A DNA stretch of 64,000 nt from Erodium maritimum (Eukaryota > Streptophyta > Magnoliopsida > Geraniales > Geraniaceae), in NCBI GenBank assembly GCA_963921825.1, contig OY997591.1:30773825-30837824 (forward strand). The letters are read 5' to 3'. Under the pieces are notes generated by a model that saw only the letters and a list, made by a program, of their open reading frames with translations, ran no database searches and had not been told where the DNA came from. The position numbers were made by a program, and so were the translations under genes. This document shows positions 1 through 10,202 of this stretch, one piece after another. The first letter of the stretch is position 1. Every line of letters begins with the position of its first letter.

Positions 1-780
1 AAACGCCAAGAACACATGAACCTAAAAAACAAGAGAACTAATCCTGGCTCGATCTAAGACTAGTACGAGTGTCTAACTACTACTTTGTTCTTCTGACGAG
101 GATCATGAAATAACTGAATAAAGTGCGCGACTTGATCAGTGATCACAGTAATCGATGGTAGAGGACGATCAGCTGAAGTCAATCATGATGAGGGCATGAC
201 TTTTCTCCTCCTCGACGTCTCACTTCCTAAGAAGTACCTCATGGACATGGTGAGGCTACATAACAGATCTCAACTGATTGTTCGGGCCAACAAAGGATCC
301 TCCAACTATGTTGTTGGCCATGCACGCGCTCCCCATGTGGAAGACTAACACGGGGAAGGGGAGAACCACCACAGTAGGTTGTCGCGGATCATCGTCGGAT
401 ACACACCATCCTCAGATACAACAACGCTAAGATGGGAAGGCGCAAGAGAAAAGAACAATAAAACTGTAAGGAGTATAGAACTAACGAGCAACCTCTTGAT
501 GATAAAAACCTAAAAAAACGACAATATCATGAGTGATGGCTCGAAGACTACTAAAAATTGAGAGCTCTCAATCCAACAGACGTATTATCAAGTTGATTCT
601 TAATGAGATGTGTCATGTTAAAAGTAATAGTATATATTTGTCATTACGTATAAGACAAAACACCAAACCTAATAAAACAAAACACGTTGTATCATATCAC
701 ATATCAAAAATGAGGGAAACAAGTGAGTTTTAAAAGGTCGCTATTATTTATTTAAATTACCTAAACGATAACGTATCAGC
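1..780. other. Unassigned spacer
   Basis: No gene or repeat family is recognised here. A 69-codon open frame at 139-348 (+) has no familiar motif and no clear promoter, so I do not call it a gene. The stretch becomes more AT-rich toward 780. Confidence 0.4.
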
Positions 781-921
781 TAGAGATAGTGGGATCTGGT
801 GGTCATGAACATAAATACAAAATATGGGGCCCGCATCTGCCGTATCAGTGTCACTTGCATGCCAGAAACGAACGGCCACGATTAGCCATCCTCATTCCAC
901 GGTAGGGACGCGCTTACGCTG

Positions 922-948
922 TATAAAATCCACCGATATAAATATATA
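922..948 (+). promoter_or_regulatory. Core promoter (two TATA-like boxes) of the ARGOS-like gene
   Basis: A TATAAAAT motif lies at 922-929 and a second, TATAAATA, at 937-944, about 45-65 bases before the ATG at 990. Either would place transcription start near 955-975 and give a very short leader. Which box is used cannot be told from sequence alone. Confidence 0.5.
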
Positions 949-989
949 CCCATTCTTAATCCCAATTGCAATTTCATTTCCTGTAACTA

Positions 990-1289
990 ATGAGAGCGAT
1001 CGAATCGTGGCCGTCGCCGGAATCTGAGAGGAGGAAGTGGTCTCCGCCTCCGAGATATGAACGGAGAACGGACAGAGCCGAGGCGAAGAAGATGGTGCGG
1101 TGTTTGAGGTTGGGATGGGTTCTGGTGCTTGTGGCTTTGACGGCGTCGATGGCGGTGCTGCCGCTGATGCTGCCGCCTTTGCCTCCGCCGCCTTTGATGC
1201 TGCTCTTCTTTCCTGTCGGAATCATGGTCGCACTCATGTTCTTGGCGTTTTCGCCGTCAGAAGCCGCCGCTTCCGGCTATGGAATTTAG
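990..1289 (+). CDS. ARGOS-like: ARGOS/OSR-family small membrane protein
   Basis: A 99-residue intronless protein. Residues 43-60 and 69-87 are two hydrophobic segments joined by LPPLPPPP at 61-68, followed by LAFSPS. This is the diagnostic OSR domain of the ARGOS, ARL and OSR1/2 family. The first 40 residues are basic and variable, as in the family, and the length is close to known members (roughly 90-135 residues). Known role: family members sit in the ER and endomembranes, raise organ size by prolonging cell proliferation or expansion, respond to auxin, brassinosteroid or ethylene, and dampen ethylene signalling. The ATG at 990 is chosen because it is the first in frame after the TATA boxes. 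The stop is TAG at 1287-1289. The frame is undamaged and no transposon overlaps it. Which paralogue it is cannot be decided. Confidence 0.85.
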   Translation: MRAIESWPSPESERRKWSPPPRYERRTDRAEAKKMVRCLRLGWVLVLVALTASMAVLPLMLPPLPPPPLMLLFFPVGIMVALMFLAFSPSEAAASGYGI

Positions 1290-1999
1290 GAAGATTCGCC
1301 GGAGAATGATTGACTTACTGACATTCTCTTCTGTTTCTGACATCTTAGGAATGAGGAGGTTAACAATGGAAATTCAGTTTCGGTGACCACTTCTTACGAT
1401 ATGGTGGATACGATTGTTGTATTATTTGCTAACTACATTGATTCATGATTGATCTATTTATTTAATCCAAGGAAATACAAGTTCATATGAAATTTTCAAA
1501 TAGAGTCTCAATTTTCTTCGAACGATTTTGTTTTATTTATTTACTGAAATAATCTTTCTATTTCGTCTATGATCTAGTTAATTCTATTCGTACTTTCATT
1601 ACAAAAAATAGGAACTAGGGCGTATTGTTACGGTCCGAGAGGAGATTTGTTCTTCCCTCGGATTCGTACGGCCTTAGAACGGGAGTGTGTCTCCTTGGAC
1701 GTTCTAAGCAAGCCTTGGAAGAAGAGTGTTGGTTGGGAAGATGAGTGTTGAATGCAAACGATTGTGTAAACTAGTTTATTATAATTTAATAAAAGAGTTT
1801 ACAAAGGATACATGGTGTGTCCATGAACCTCTTGCCTTGATGATGATGAATGAATTGGTAACCTATATAATAGGGGAGGATGGACGAAATCCTATCCTAA
1901 AGGGGATAGGTTTCGGCCAAACAAGAGAATTACGATTCCTAATCCTATTTCCTTGGTTATTCGCTGAAGCGGAATCCAATTTGGAAAGGAAAAGGAGCT
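1290..1999. other. 3' flank of the ARGOS-like gene, then unassigned spacer
   Basis: The first 150 bases are the likely 3' UTR and terminator region, AT-rich with TTATTT-type motifs. From about 1610 the composition changes and no known element is recognised. Confidence 0.35.
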
Positions 2000-2626
2000 G
2001 ACCGTACTGGGCAAGGGTTTCCTAATCAAATTAGGGAACCTTGTGATGATGAGTTGGCTTTGGAGGACTTTCCTAGTTGAGATAAGAAAGCTTGGATGCG
2101 TCTGAGGAGCTGGCCGAGAGGGATCCGCGCAGGGACTGGCGCGGGCCTGGTTTGGCGTGCGCCATGGTTGAGACCAGGCCTGGCTGGTGCTGGCTCGGTC
2201 AGGGCCTTGGGGTCCTTGGCCATGGGCCGGACCTAGATGGCTTTGAGGATGTGAGCGTAGACGGAGGACCGAGGGAGGATCGTGCGCGGTACGGGACCGA
2301 GGGAGGAGCGCGCATGGGCGCGGGCCTGGCTGGCTGGGCGCGTTCCTGCTGGGGGTCGGGCCTGGTTGGCTTTGGCTTGGCAAGGCCTTGGGCGCCTTGG
2401 CCCTGGCCGGACCCGAGAGGGTTTTGGCGCGCGCTAGAGCTGGGACCGAGAGGAAACGCGCGCAGGGTTGTGCGCGCGCACGCCTGGTCTTTCCGGTCTT
2501 TGCAGGTTTCCAAAAGTGGCAAGGTGCAAGGGTTTTGGGCCTTGCTTGAGCTGGTGTGCGGGCTTGGTCCTTGATGGCTTGTGGACTTGGCCTTTTGATG
2601 CTTTTGATGACTTCGGTCTTCTAACC
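2000..2626. repeat. GC-rich degenerate repeat patch
   Basis: A strongly GC-rich block rich in GGCC, GCGCGC and CCTTGG words. Two imperfect copies of a stretch reading roughly GGCCTTGG..CCTTGGCC lie near 2210 and 2390. It stays open in several frames on both strands, but the amino-acid composition is Pro/Gly/Ala/Arg-biased and matches nothing I know, so this looks like base composition rather than coding. It abuts the old Copia body at about 2627. Confidence 0.35.
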
Positions 2627-3820
2627 AATTGTCAGAATCAGCCCCATTCACGGCCTCTTGATAGGATATGGGCTCATCTTGGTCCACAATTTCGACGTCA
2701 TTACCTCTATGACAAGGAACCAATATCGAATAGGGATGTTATATGTCCTATCATATCATTTCGGTTCTTGTGTTACTACCTCGGGTTTCATATTTATTCC
2801 TTTAGTGTCCTCTTCAGGAATTATCCCATCTTCTGGGTTTTGAACTTCACCAAGTTCAATTGTTCTCTCATTGTCTTGTTTGGAAATAAACTCATTTTTC
2901 AAAAAAAAAAAAGACTCCCTCTCGAACAACAAATACTTTTTTTTCTCTAGTGGTATGTATAAGCAATATTCTTTGGTTTCCCTAGGATATCCCACAAAGA
3001 TCCATTTTTCAGATTGGGATGTTAGTTTATCTAAGCACATCTTCTTCACATAAACGCCACAATCCCAAATCCTTAGGAAATTGACTATTGGGATTTCTCC
3101 CACTTTGTATCTCATATGCTGTCTTTTCTATAGCCTTGGCAGATACTCTATTTAAAATAAAAGTGGTTGTTTCTAGACCGTGTCCCCGAAATGAGATTGG
3201 GAGATCCGTCTTACTCATCATTGATCAGACCATAATCAAATAAAGTTTGATTCCTCCTCTCTGACACACCATTTCATTGAGGTGTTCTGGGATGAGTCAG
3301 TCAAGTAACGATCCCACAATCACCTAAATGATCTAAAGAACGCCTTTTGATATGTCAATGACTTATTTGTTACGATCTGATTGTAACTCTTATGAGATGG
3401 ATATATTTAGGCTGAGACCAATCTTGATGTTTGGGCTCATTTGTTCTTTGTATCTGATATAAAGAAACTTAATGTTTTACTTTAGTTAGTCCACTTATGC
3501 TTAGTGATCCCAACTATACCCCTTTGATTCAACTAGGTTCATTTCCCTCTTGTGTGATTCTTGATCACACCTTGGGTTCAAATTAAAACTTGAACATGAT
3601 CCTAGTATTTTGTCAAGCCCCTTGTCAAGCATTGGTATGGTAATGTTATGTGTATTTTTGGAGATCAGAATTTTGGTACGATTTACTATATCCAAACTAA
3701 AAGTCTTTATACATAATAATTCAAAATAGGTCACAACTTGAAATCTCAAATTCTCTACTCAAATACACAAGGCTAAAATATTTTATTCCTACGACTTAAG
3801 ACTTCAATCAAATTGCCACC

Positions 3821-6800
3821 TGTAAAGACCGAGAAAAATTTAACGTTTAAATTATTAAATAATAACGTCGAGGTTGGGAACGAGTTTGTTTTGTGTAAAA
3901 AAAAAAAAACTGGGCTGTTTCGTTCTTTGGGCCTGGCCCAACCAGCTGGCCCAAACCCTGGGTATAAATACCCAATTTTAGGGTTTTAACCCTAAAATTT
4001 TCCGCCTCTTTCTCTCACGCACACAACCTCCTCCCTCTTCCCTCACGCCCAAGCCGACCTCCCTCCTCATCTCCGTTTCTCTCTCAACTCCGGTCGCCGG
4101 CGCCACAGCTCCCGAGTCCGGCCACAGCCCCCTCTCACCCACTCATCTCTCTCCCTCACCTCTCGGCCATCTCCGTCCAGCCACGGCGCCACCACCGAGC
4201 CCACTCGTCTTCTCCGATCTGGAGAGGACCGGCCGCGACCACCATCGCCGCCGCCCGAGCTCCGTCGCGCCTCGACGCTCGAGAATCGCCGTCGCCGTGC
4301 ACGGCAAGAGCCGAGACAGACTCGCCGGCGCCGTCCTCTCCTTCGTCTTCTCCTGCCGTCGCCGTGAACGACCGGAGCCAGGTCGCCGGCGCGTTCGACA
4401 GATCCGGGACGGAGTCACCGTGACCGTCCGGATCTGAGGCGAGAAGGGTCCCGCCGTGCTCCCCACCTCCACGGCTGCAAGCCCGACACCTCCTCGTCGC
4501 CCGAAGTCGCCGCCGCCGCCCTTGCTTTTCCCCCTACGGTTAGCCCCTACCATCGTGCGACCCTGGTCGGCCGGATTAAAATTGAGCCTTTTTCCTCTTG
4601 TTGTTTTCTGTAATCGAGCTCTCCACCTGTTTCTGGTTGAGTTTGAACAGATTTGTATTGAAAATAAAATGAGAAACGGGACTAAAAATTAACCGATTGA
4701 AAGACCAAATTTTGGTTTCGGATTGTTGTAAATCAATTTAAAAACGGTGTTAAACCTGGTTTTTGGAACGAATCAGAACGATTTTGGGACTGAAAACGTT
4801 GGATCGGTTTTGGTTGGAATCAAAATCAAGGGTTTTTGGAAAGAAAAGATTGTAAAACGAAAAATCAGATTTAAGGAAAAAGGATTTAAAATAAAAAGGA
4901 ATTACAATCAATTTGGTTTTAAAAACGGTTTTAAATCGAGGAGTTTGAGAATCTAATTTTGTTAAACGGTATTTATGGACGGTTGTTCAAAAACCGAACT
5001 TAATTCTTTTTGGGCTCAAAAGATCGGAACAGAAACAGATTTGAAAATAAAAGGGAAGTAAAATCAGTTCGATTTAAAACGGAATTTGAGCAGTTAAACG
5101 AATCTGGAACTCTGGTTAAAATGGACTGCTAATTGGGTTTAGAAAGGAACAAAAGCGGACCGCTGAATCGGACCTCGGGATTCGTGCATTGGGACCGTGC
5201 CTCGAAAACATGCACCGGTTTCGGTGCTCGGGTACTCAAACCCGATTCGCCGTGACCCCGCTTTTATCCCGCTCGAGTTAAAGGACAACTTTCGGTTTTA
5301 AACTGGACTAATCGTGACCTTTAAATTAACCTGGGAACCGCCTCTAATTATGGCTTTCGTGTTATCTTTAGCGTCCGACTTCGATCGAAGTGAAGCCCGG
5401 AGGTAGCGAGCCAGAACGTCAGCAGCTAGGAAACGTAGCGGGTGTTCTTCGGTTGAGGTAGGGAAAAGTAGCCGGATCTCGGCCCTGACTAGGGAAAGTT
5501 AACAGTAGAATTGCATGTGACACCGGGGTGTCGTGGGTTAAGTAGGTTTATCGAATATTAGAAATGCATGATACGGGAACGTAGTGATTATTGGAAATGC
5601 ATGTGACACTTAATAATGTCGTAGGAGCAGAGAACTTAGCGTGAGTAGAATTACTGGAGGCATATGACCATGCCCGGAGGTTGATTGTGAACTTATCGAT
5701 ATTAGGAGTACTGGAGGCATGTGACCATGCCCGGAGGTTGATTGTGAAACTGTTGATATTAGGACTGTTGGAGGCTTTGGTTAAGCCGGAGGTTGATTGT
5801 TTATTTGGCGTGTTGGGTGGCCTTGAGAGCCCGTTTTGTTATTGTTGAGTCTTGGGTGGCCATGAGAGCCCGTGTACTAAGGTTGGTGTCTTTGGCTGGC
5901 CTGACCGAGTTAGAGTCTCGGAGGGGGGGGGGGGGGGGGGGTTGCAAGCATTCTTTAGCTGGCATACGAGTTAGAGTCTCGGTAAGTTGCAAGCGTGTTT
6001 TATTGTTGAGTTTTGAGTGGTCATGAGTGCCCGCGGGGTCGTTGAACCCGTGTCTTTACCTTTGGTGTTTTGGGTGGTCGTGAGTGTCCGTGAGGCTGTT
6101 GAGTCCGTGTTTTACTGTTGGTATGTCTTGGGAGGTCGTGAGTGCCTGTGGGGTGGTTGAGTCCGTGTTTTACTGTTGGTGTGTCTTGGGAGGCCGTGAG
6201 TGCCTGTGGGGCTGTTGAGTCCGAGTTTACTGTTGGTGTCTTGGTGGCCATGAGTGCCTATGAGTGTTGAACCTGTGTTGCTGCTGGTTGTTGAACTTGC
6301 TTGTGATTGTGATTGTGTTTGTGGTTACCTGAGGTTGGGGGCCCGCTTCATGAAACGGGGGTCCACGATCACACGCGTCTGCATGTTCAGACGGGGTAGG
6401 GGGCCCGCCCGCCAATAAAGGGGTCCTGGCCGCGCGTGTGTGGTTTGGGTTTGTGAGCATACTTTGGCTGGCTTACGAGTTAGAGTCTCGGTAAGTTGCA
6501 AGCATTCTTTGGCTGGCTTACGAGTTAGAGTCTCGGTAAGTTGCAAGCATTTTCCGGCTGGCTTACGAGTTAGAGTCTCGGTAAGTTGCAAGCATTCTTT
6601 GGTTGGCCTGACCGAGTTAGAGTCTCGGGAGGGCGTGAGCATTCTTGGCAGCTGGTTTGCGATCCTTTGTGATCTTGTTTGGTGTGCGATCCTTTGTGAT
6701 CTTTTTTGGTGTTGCGTACTTTCTTTTGAGTCCTTGGAAGAGGTTGTCAATGGTTGTGTCGGGTCTACTTTACGTGTTAGGGTGTCGAGTTGGTCAAGGA

Positions 6801-7223
6801 AGGTAACTGTGGGTATAGGTTCAGTCAGAGTACTTGGGTTGGGGATGGTGTTCCCCGGTGTTGAGTCGTTGTTGGTGTTACCTGCTTTGTCTGCTAATTA
6901 TGCCATAGTCAGTCTGTTATCCGTGGTGGTGAGCGAACGCTCACCCCTAGCTGCTTTTCCTACAGGTACTGTTCGTGGGACGGACTAGGGGAGCTCTCGA
7001 AGCTTGTGGAGCTAGGAGCGGAGTCCGGGTTTTGTCTGTTGAGTCTAGTGACAGATACCTTGTACTTTTGTCCACGTGTTGGGACGTATTTTAAGTTGTA
7101 AATATTATTTTGTTGAACTAAACTGGTATTTTAAAGTGATTTAATGAAAACAGGTTTCAAGTGTTTTTATGTTTTTAAAACGTTCGCGTCCCGAGTTCGG
7201 TTTACTGAAATTGGGGCGTGACA
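3821..7223 (+). mobile_element. Solo LTR, large Ty3-type (Tat-like) family, copy 1
   Basis: It begins TGTAAAGACC, ends GGGGCGTGACA, and is flanked by the 5-bp direct repeat CCACC (3816-3820 and 7224-7228). Length is 3403 bp. The last roughly 1.75 kb resembles the last 1.4 kb of the LTR at 38423-41309. A TATAAATA box near 3963 suggests a plus-strand promoter. No internal region remains, so it is an LTR-LTR recombination product. The Ty3/Tat assignment rests only on LTR size and terminal bases. Confidence 0.75.
5640..6640 (+). repeat. Minisatellites inside the Tat-like LTR copy 1
   Basis: Several tandem families follow one another: a unit around GGAGGCATATGACCATGCCC near 5657-5780, a GGTGGCCATGAGAGCCCG family at 5810-6260, a run of 19 G at 5923-5941, and four copies of a 45-bp unit with CTTACGAGTTAGAGTCTCGG between 6457 and about 6640. 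Confidence 0.8.
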
Positions 7224-7913
7224 CCACCTCAGCTAGTAGATTCTACTTTATCCTTGTTCCTTTGCTTTCTTCCTACTCCTAGGTGCCTACAAATCATTAG
7301 TGTGCGTTTTAGATTCGTTATCCAATATCGAATCGCCAATAGTAGGTGCATTGGTTATAACATTTATACCTGATGTGGAAGCCTTGCTTACTCTCTTGTT
7401 CTTTATCTTCTTCATGTACTTCTTGAAATCCCTCTTCCAATGACCAGGTTCACTGCAGTGGAAACAACTAACAAGTAGCCTCTTTTTGGGTTGTATTGGG
7501 CTTTCGTTTTGAGGAAACTCTCTTAGAGTCCTTAGAAAACTTTCCCATTCCCTTATTGACCCCTTTCGATTTCTTGAATATCATTTTATCCTTAGTCTTA
7601 CTAAGGATGCTCTTCTCGGCAATTTGTCGCATCTCATGCAACTCCGAGATAGTCTTCTCCATGTTGTGCATGCTGTATTTTATGATGAACCCAACATACT
7701 CAATTGGAAAAGATTGGAGGAAGATGTCAATTCCAAGCTCATGCGGAATGTTCAGGCTTAGTCTTTTGAGATATTCCAAACAACCCTTCATCTTTAGGAC
7801 ATGATTCATACTTGATTTCCCGAGTACATCTTGTATGCCACGAAGTTTTTGACCGTGTTATACCTCTCGGTCTTGGCCTCCTTTTTGAACAGTTCCTTAA
7901 GCTGTCATATTGC

Positions 7914-9427
7914 TGTTAGTCTTAGTGCCCGTAGTTCAATCATAAATGTCCAAATGTATATATCATCATTAGCAATAAGATTAAAGCGGCTTTCTATTAC
8001 TTATGTGTTGGAGTAATATATCGATGTGATTTCTGATCTATGCCCACCATGCGAATAGAACCATAGATCGAGATGGATCACACTCGATGGGTCCCTAGTC
8101 AATAAAGCTTCACTAGAAGCGACTAGTATGAAAGATGGCTCTTCATGGCTTACGTTCTGTTAGTCATTGGAATGGGATTCCGGAGTCTGATCATAGATAT
8201 CATGTGGGACATGATATTGGACGACCCGCCCTGAATATGTTCCATAGATTGAGTCATTAACATATTCAGTGTCGTAGCTTGTCATGTATCCTTAGACCAA
8301 GGAGTCTTTGTGATCACTATGCAGTCAACAACTAAGTTTGACCTGAGCCTAACGTTGTCCGTAACAGGGCTTCCATAACGGCCAGGATTGGCTTGGGGAC
8401 GGGTTGCATGAGTGACACGAAAGACGGCTAAGGGATTTATCCCTCATACTGAGGTATGGGAAAGATATCGGTTCTCGGCCGCTTGATCGAGAGTGACTGA
8501 AAGAATAGCATGGCCATGCACATGATACTAGGTATCATATATTCAGTCATCTCACATATCAAGGAACAGTGATTGAGAATAATAAGGATGACGGCTCTAT
8601 GCCTTATCTCAATCAGGATATCGGAGATAAAAGGATAATGACAGGGACGACGGAAAGGTTAGAATCGATTGGTTCGATTCGCTATGTAGTGTCAGGCAAT
8701 ACTAAAGTCTCGTTAGTTGCCACTTATATAGGATCAAGTAAAATGGGATTTTACGTTGATCTATCGACATGCATAGACCTAAGGGTCACACCGAAGGATG
8801 AAACTCATTGACACATTTATGGAGAATGGCCAAAAGAGAGTTGTCTCGGGACATGACCAAAACTGGGTTTTGGGTCATGTGCCCGTAAGTGAATAGGACA
8901 TTACGGATCAAGACAAGGCTTGGAGTCTTGGGATTGATCGCGTTGGATAATGTTGGACATTTCCGGTATGGAAGGCTTGGAGGCGATGAGCACGTCACGG
9001 GACCTCGTTGGGAATGGCCATGGGCCATGTTCCAAGAGGCCCATGAAAGGCCCATGCAACCAAGGCCCATGGAACTAATTAATCAAGTCTTGATTAATTA
9101 GTACTAAGTAAGCAAGACAAGGATTAAGGTGTTGGTGATTCACCACCTAACCCATCTTGTCTTGCCATACTTAGCACCATGCTTGTCTTACTTCACACCA
9201 TGCTTCACACCTTACTTGTCATTGATGGTTGTTGATGGTTTAAGTCATCTTTTTCCTACAACAAATCACAAGACAAGAATAGAAACACAACTTCTCTCCC
9301 TCTCACACTACAATTTCGAGTTTGGCACTTTTGGTAGTGTTCTATGACATGGTCTCGAGTTATATGACATGGTCTCGAGTTATTTCCGCTGCAAGTATGT
9401 GTTCATACCCTCCATCGAGACCCAACA
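7914..9427 (+). mobile_element. Solo LTR, Angela-like Copia family, copy A
   Basis: It begins TGTTAGTCTTAGTGCCC, ends GAGACCCAACA, and is flanked by the 5-bp direct repeat ATTGC (7909-7913 and 9428-9432). It is 1514 bp, about 170 bp shorter than its relatives because the end is reduced. It is inserted in the gag part of the old Copia body. It contains the 27-bp palindrome at 9075-9101 and a TATATA-like box near 8725. Confidence 0.9.
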
Positions 9428-10202
9428 ATTGCCTCATATGCATTTTTTCTGTCCATCAACTTTTGAAGGTCAGTATCCATGCTGGCTAGCATGATGCACT
9501 CAACGTCCATAGAGTCATTATGGTGTTTCTCAAACACTAGTCTCTTGGCTCTAGTGGTGTTAGTAGGTGGTTCTACGGGGATGGGTTCGTCGAGAACATA
9601 CTCCTTGCGCTCTTGACTAAGAAAAATTCTTAGGGTTTTGTTCTAATTCATGAAATTGAATCCGACGAGCTTCTCCATCTCAATGATAGAGCGAATTGAT
9701 ATAGTGTTTGTCAACATGATTTCTGCAATACATACATACATATATATATAGGAGAACAATCAGGTGCGAACCACCTGATTTGGTGCGAACCTGCGCACTG
9801 CATGATGGTCGTCCGATCCGGATCTCGCGATGGCGCTGATTTGAACGCGTCATCAGTGGCACGCGTCGTAAATAAGTCACGCGTGGGATTCTTTTTAACC
9901 GATTTGCTATGGTTCGAGGGTATAAACGTAATTTTATTTACCCTTTCGCGCATAAACGTTTCGTGCTATCCAAAACACTTGCAGAATCGAGTTTTTAGCG
10001 AAACGAACATTTCGTAATCTGATCTTTGAGCTTCCATTGCCTTGATTTTCGTCTCCTATGTGATTTCGAAGTGAATTTCATTAGTTCATTGTTGAACATT
10101 GGGTTTAATCGGTGAGTTATAATGTTTAGTGTTTAGGGTTTTGATTCAATCTTATTGGTTTAGTTATTTAGCTTTTTGATTATAGTAATTCGTCTGTAGA
10201 GA

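Larger units (their letters stand above)
2627..9676 (-). mobile_element. Old Copia body, split by two later solo LTRs
   Basis: Three minus-strand pieces, 9428-9676, 7224-7913 and 2627-3820, read in order as Copia gag (including a CCHC-type zinc-knuckle region near 7430-7480), then late integrase and the start of reverse transcriptase (2627-3300). The gaps are exactly two solo LTRs, each with its own target-site duplication. The piece from about 3300 to 3820 is only weakly recognisable. No LTR of its own is visible at either end. It is a broken fossil with many lesions and is older than both insertions. Confidence 0.7.

Noticed and set aside
139-348. 69-codon open frame
   Set aside because: No motif, no promoter or splice context; length is within chance expectation.
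2092-2723. Overlapping long open frames on both strands in the GC-rich patch
   Set aside because: GC-rich sequence has few stops by composition; the products are low-complexity Pro/Arg/Gly text.
3501-3749. 82-codon minus-strand frame
   Set aside because: Lies between the recognised integrase part of the old Copia body and a solo LTR; no domain of its own could be named.
4143-4553. Arg/Gly-rich open frame in the Tat-like LTR
   Set aside because: GC-rich U3/R sequence of an LTR; an opposing frame is also open; no family resemblance.
6325-6750. Repetitive Thr/Leu-rich frame
   Set aside because: Produced by the 45-bp minisatellite whose length is a multiple of three.
8786-9070. 94-codon frame recurring at six places in the window
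   Set aside because: It recurs because it lies in the Angela-like LTR; it has no start context or domain and both strands are open there.
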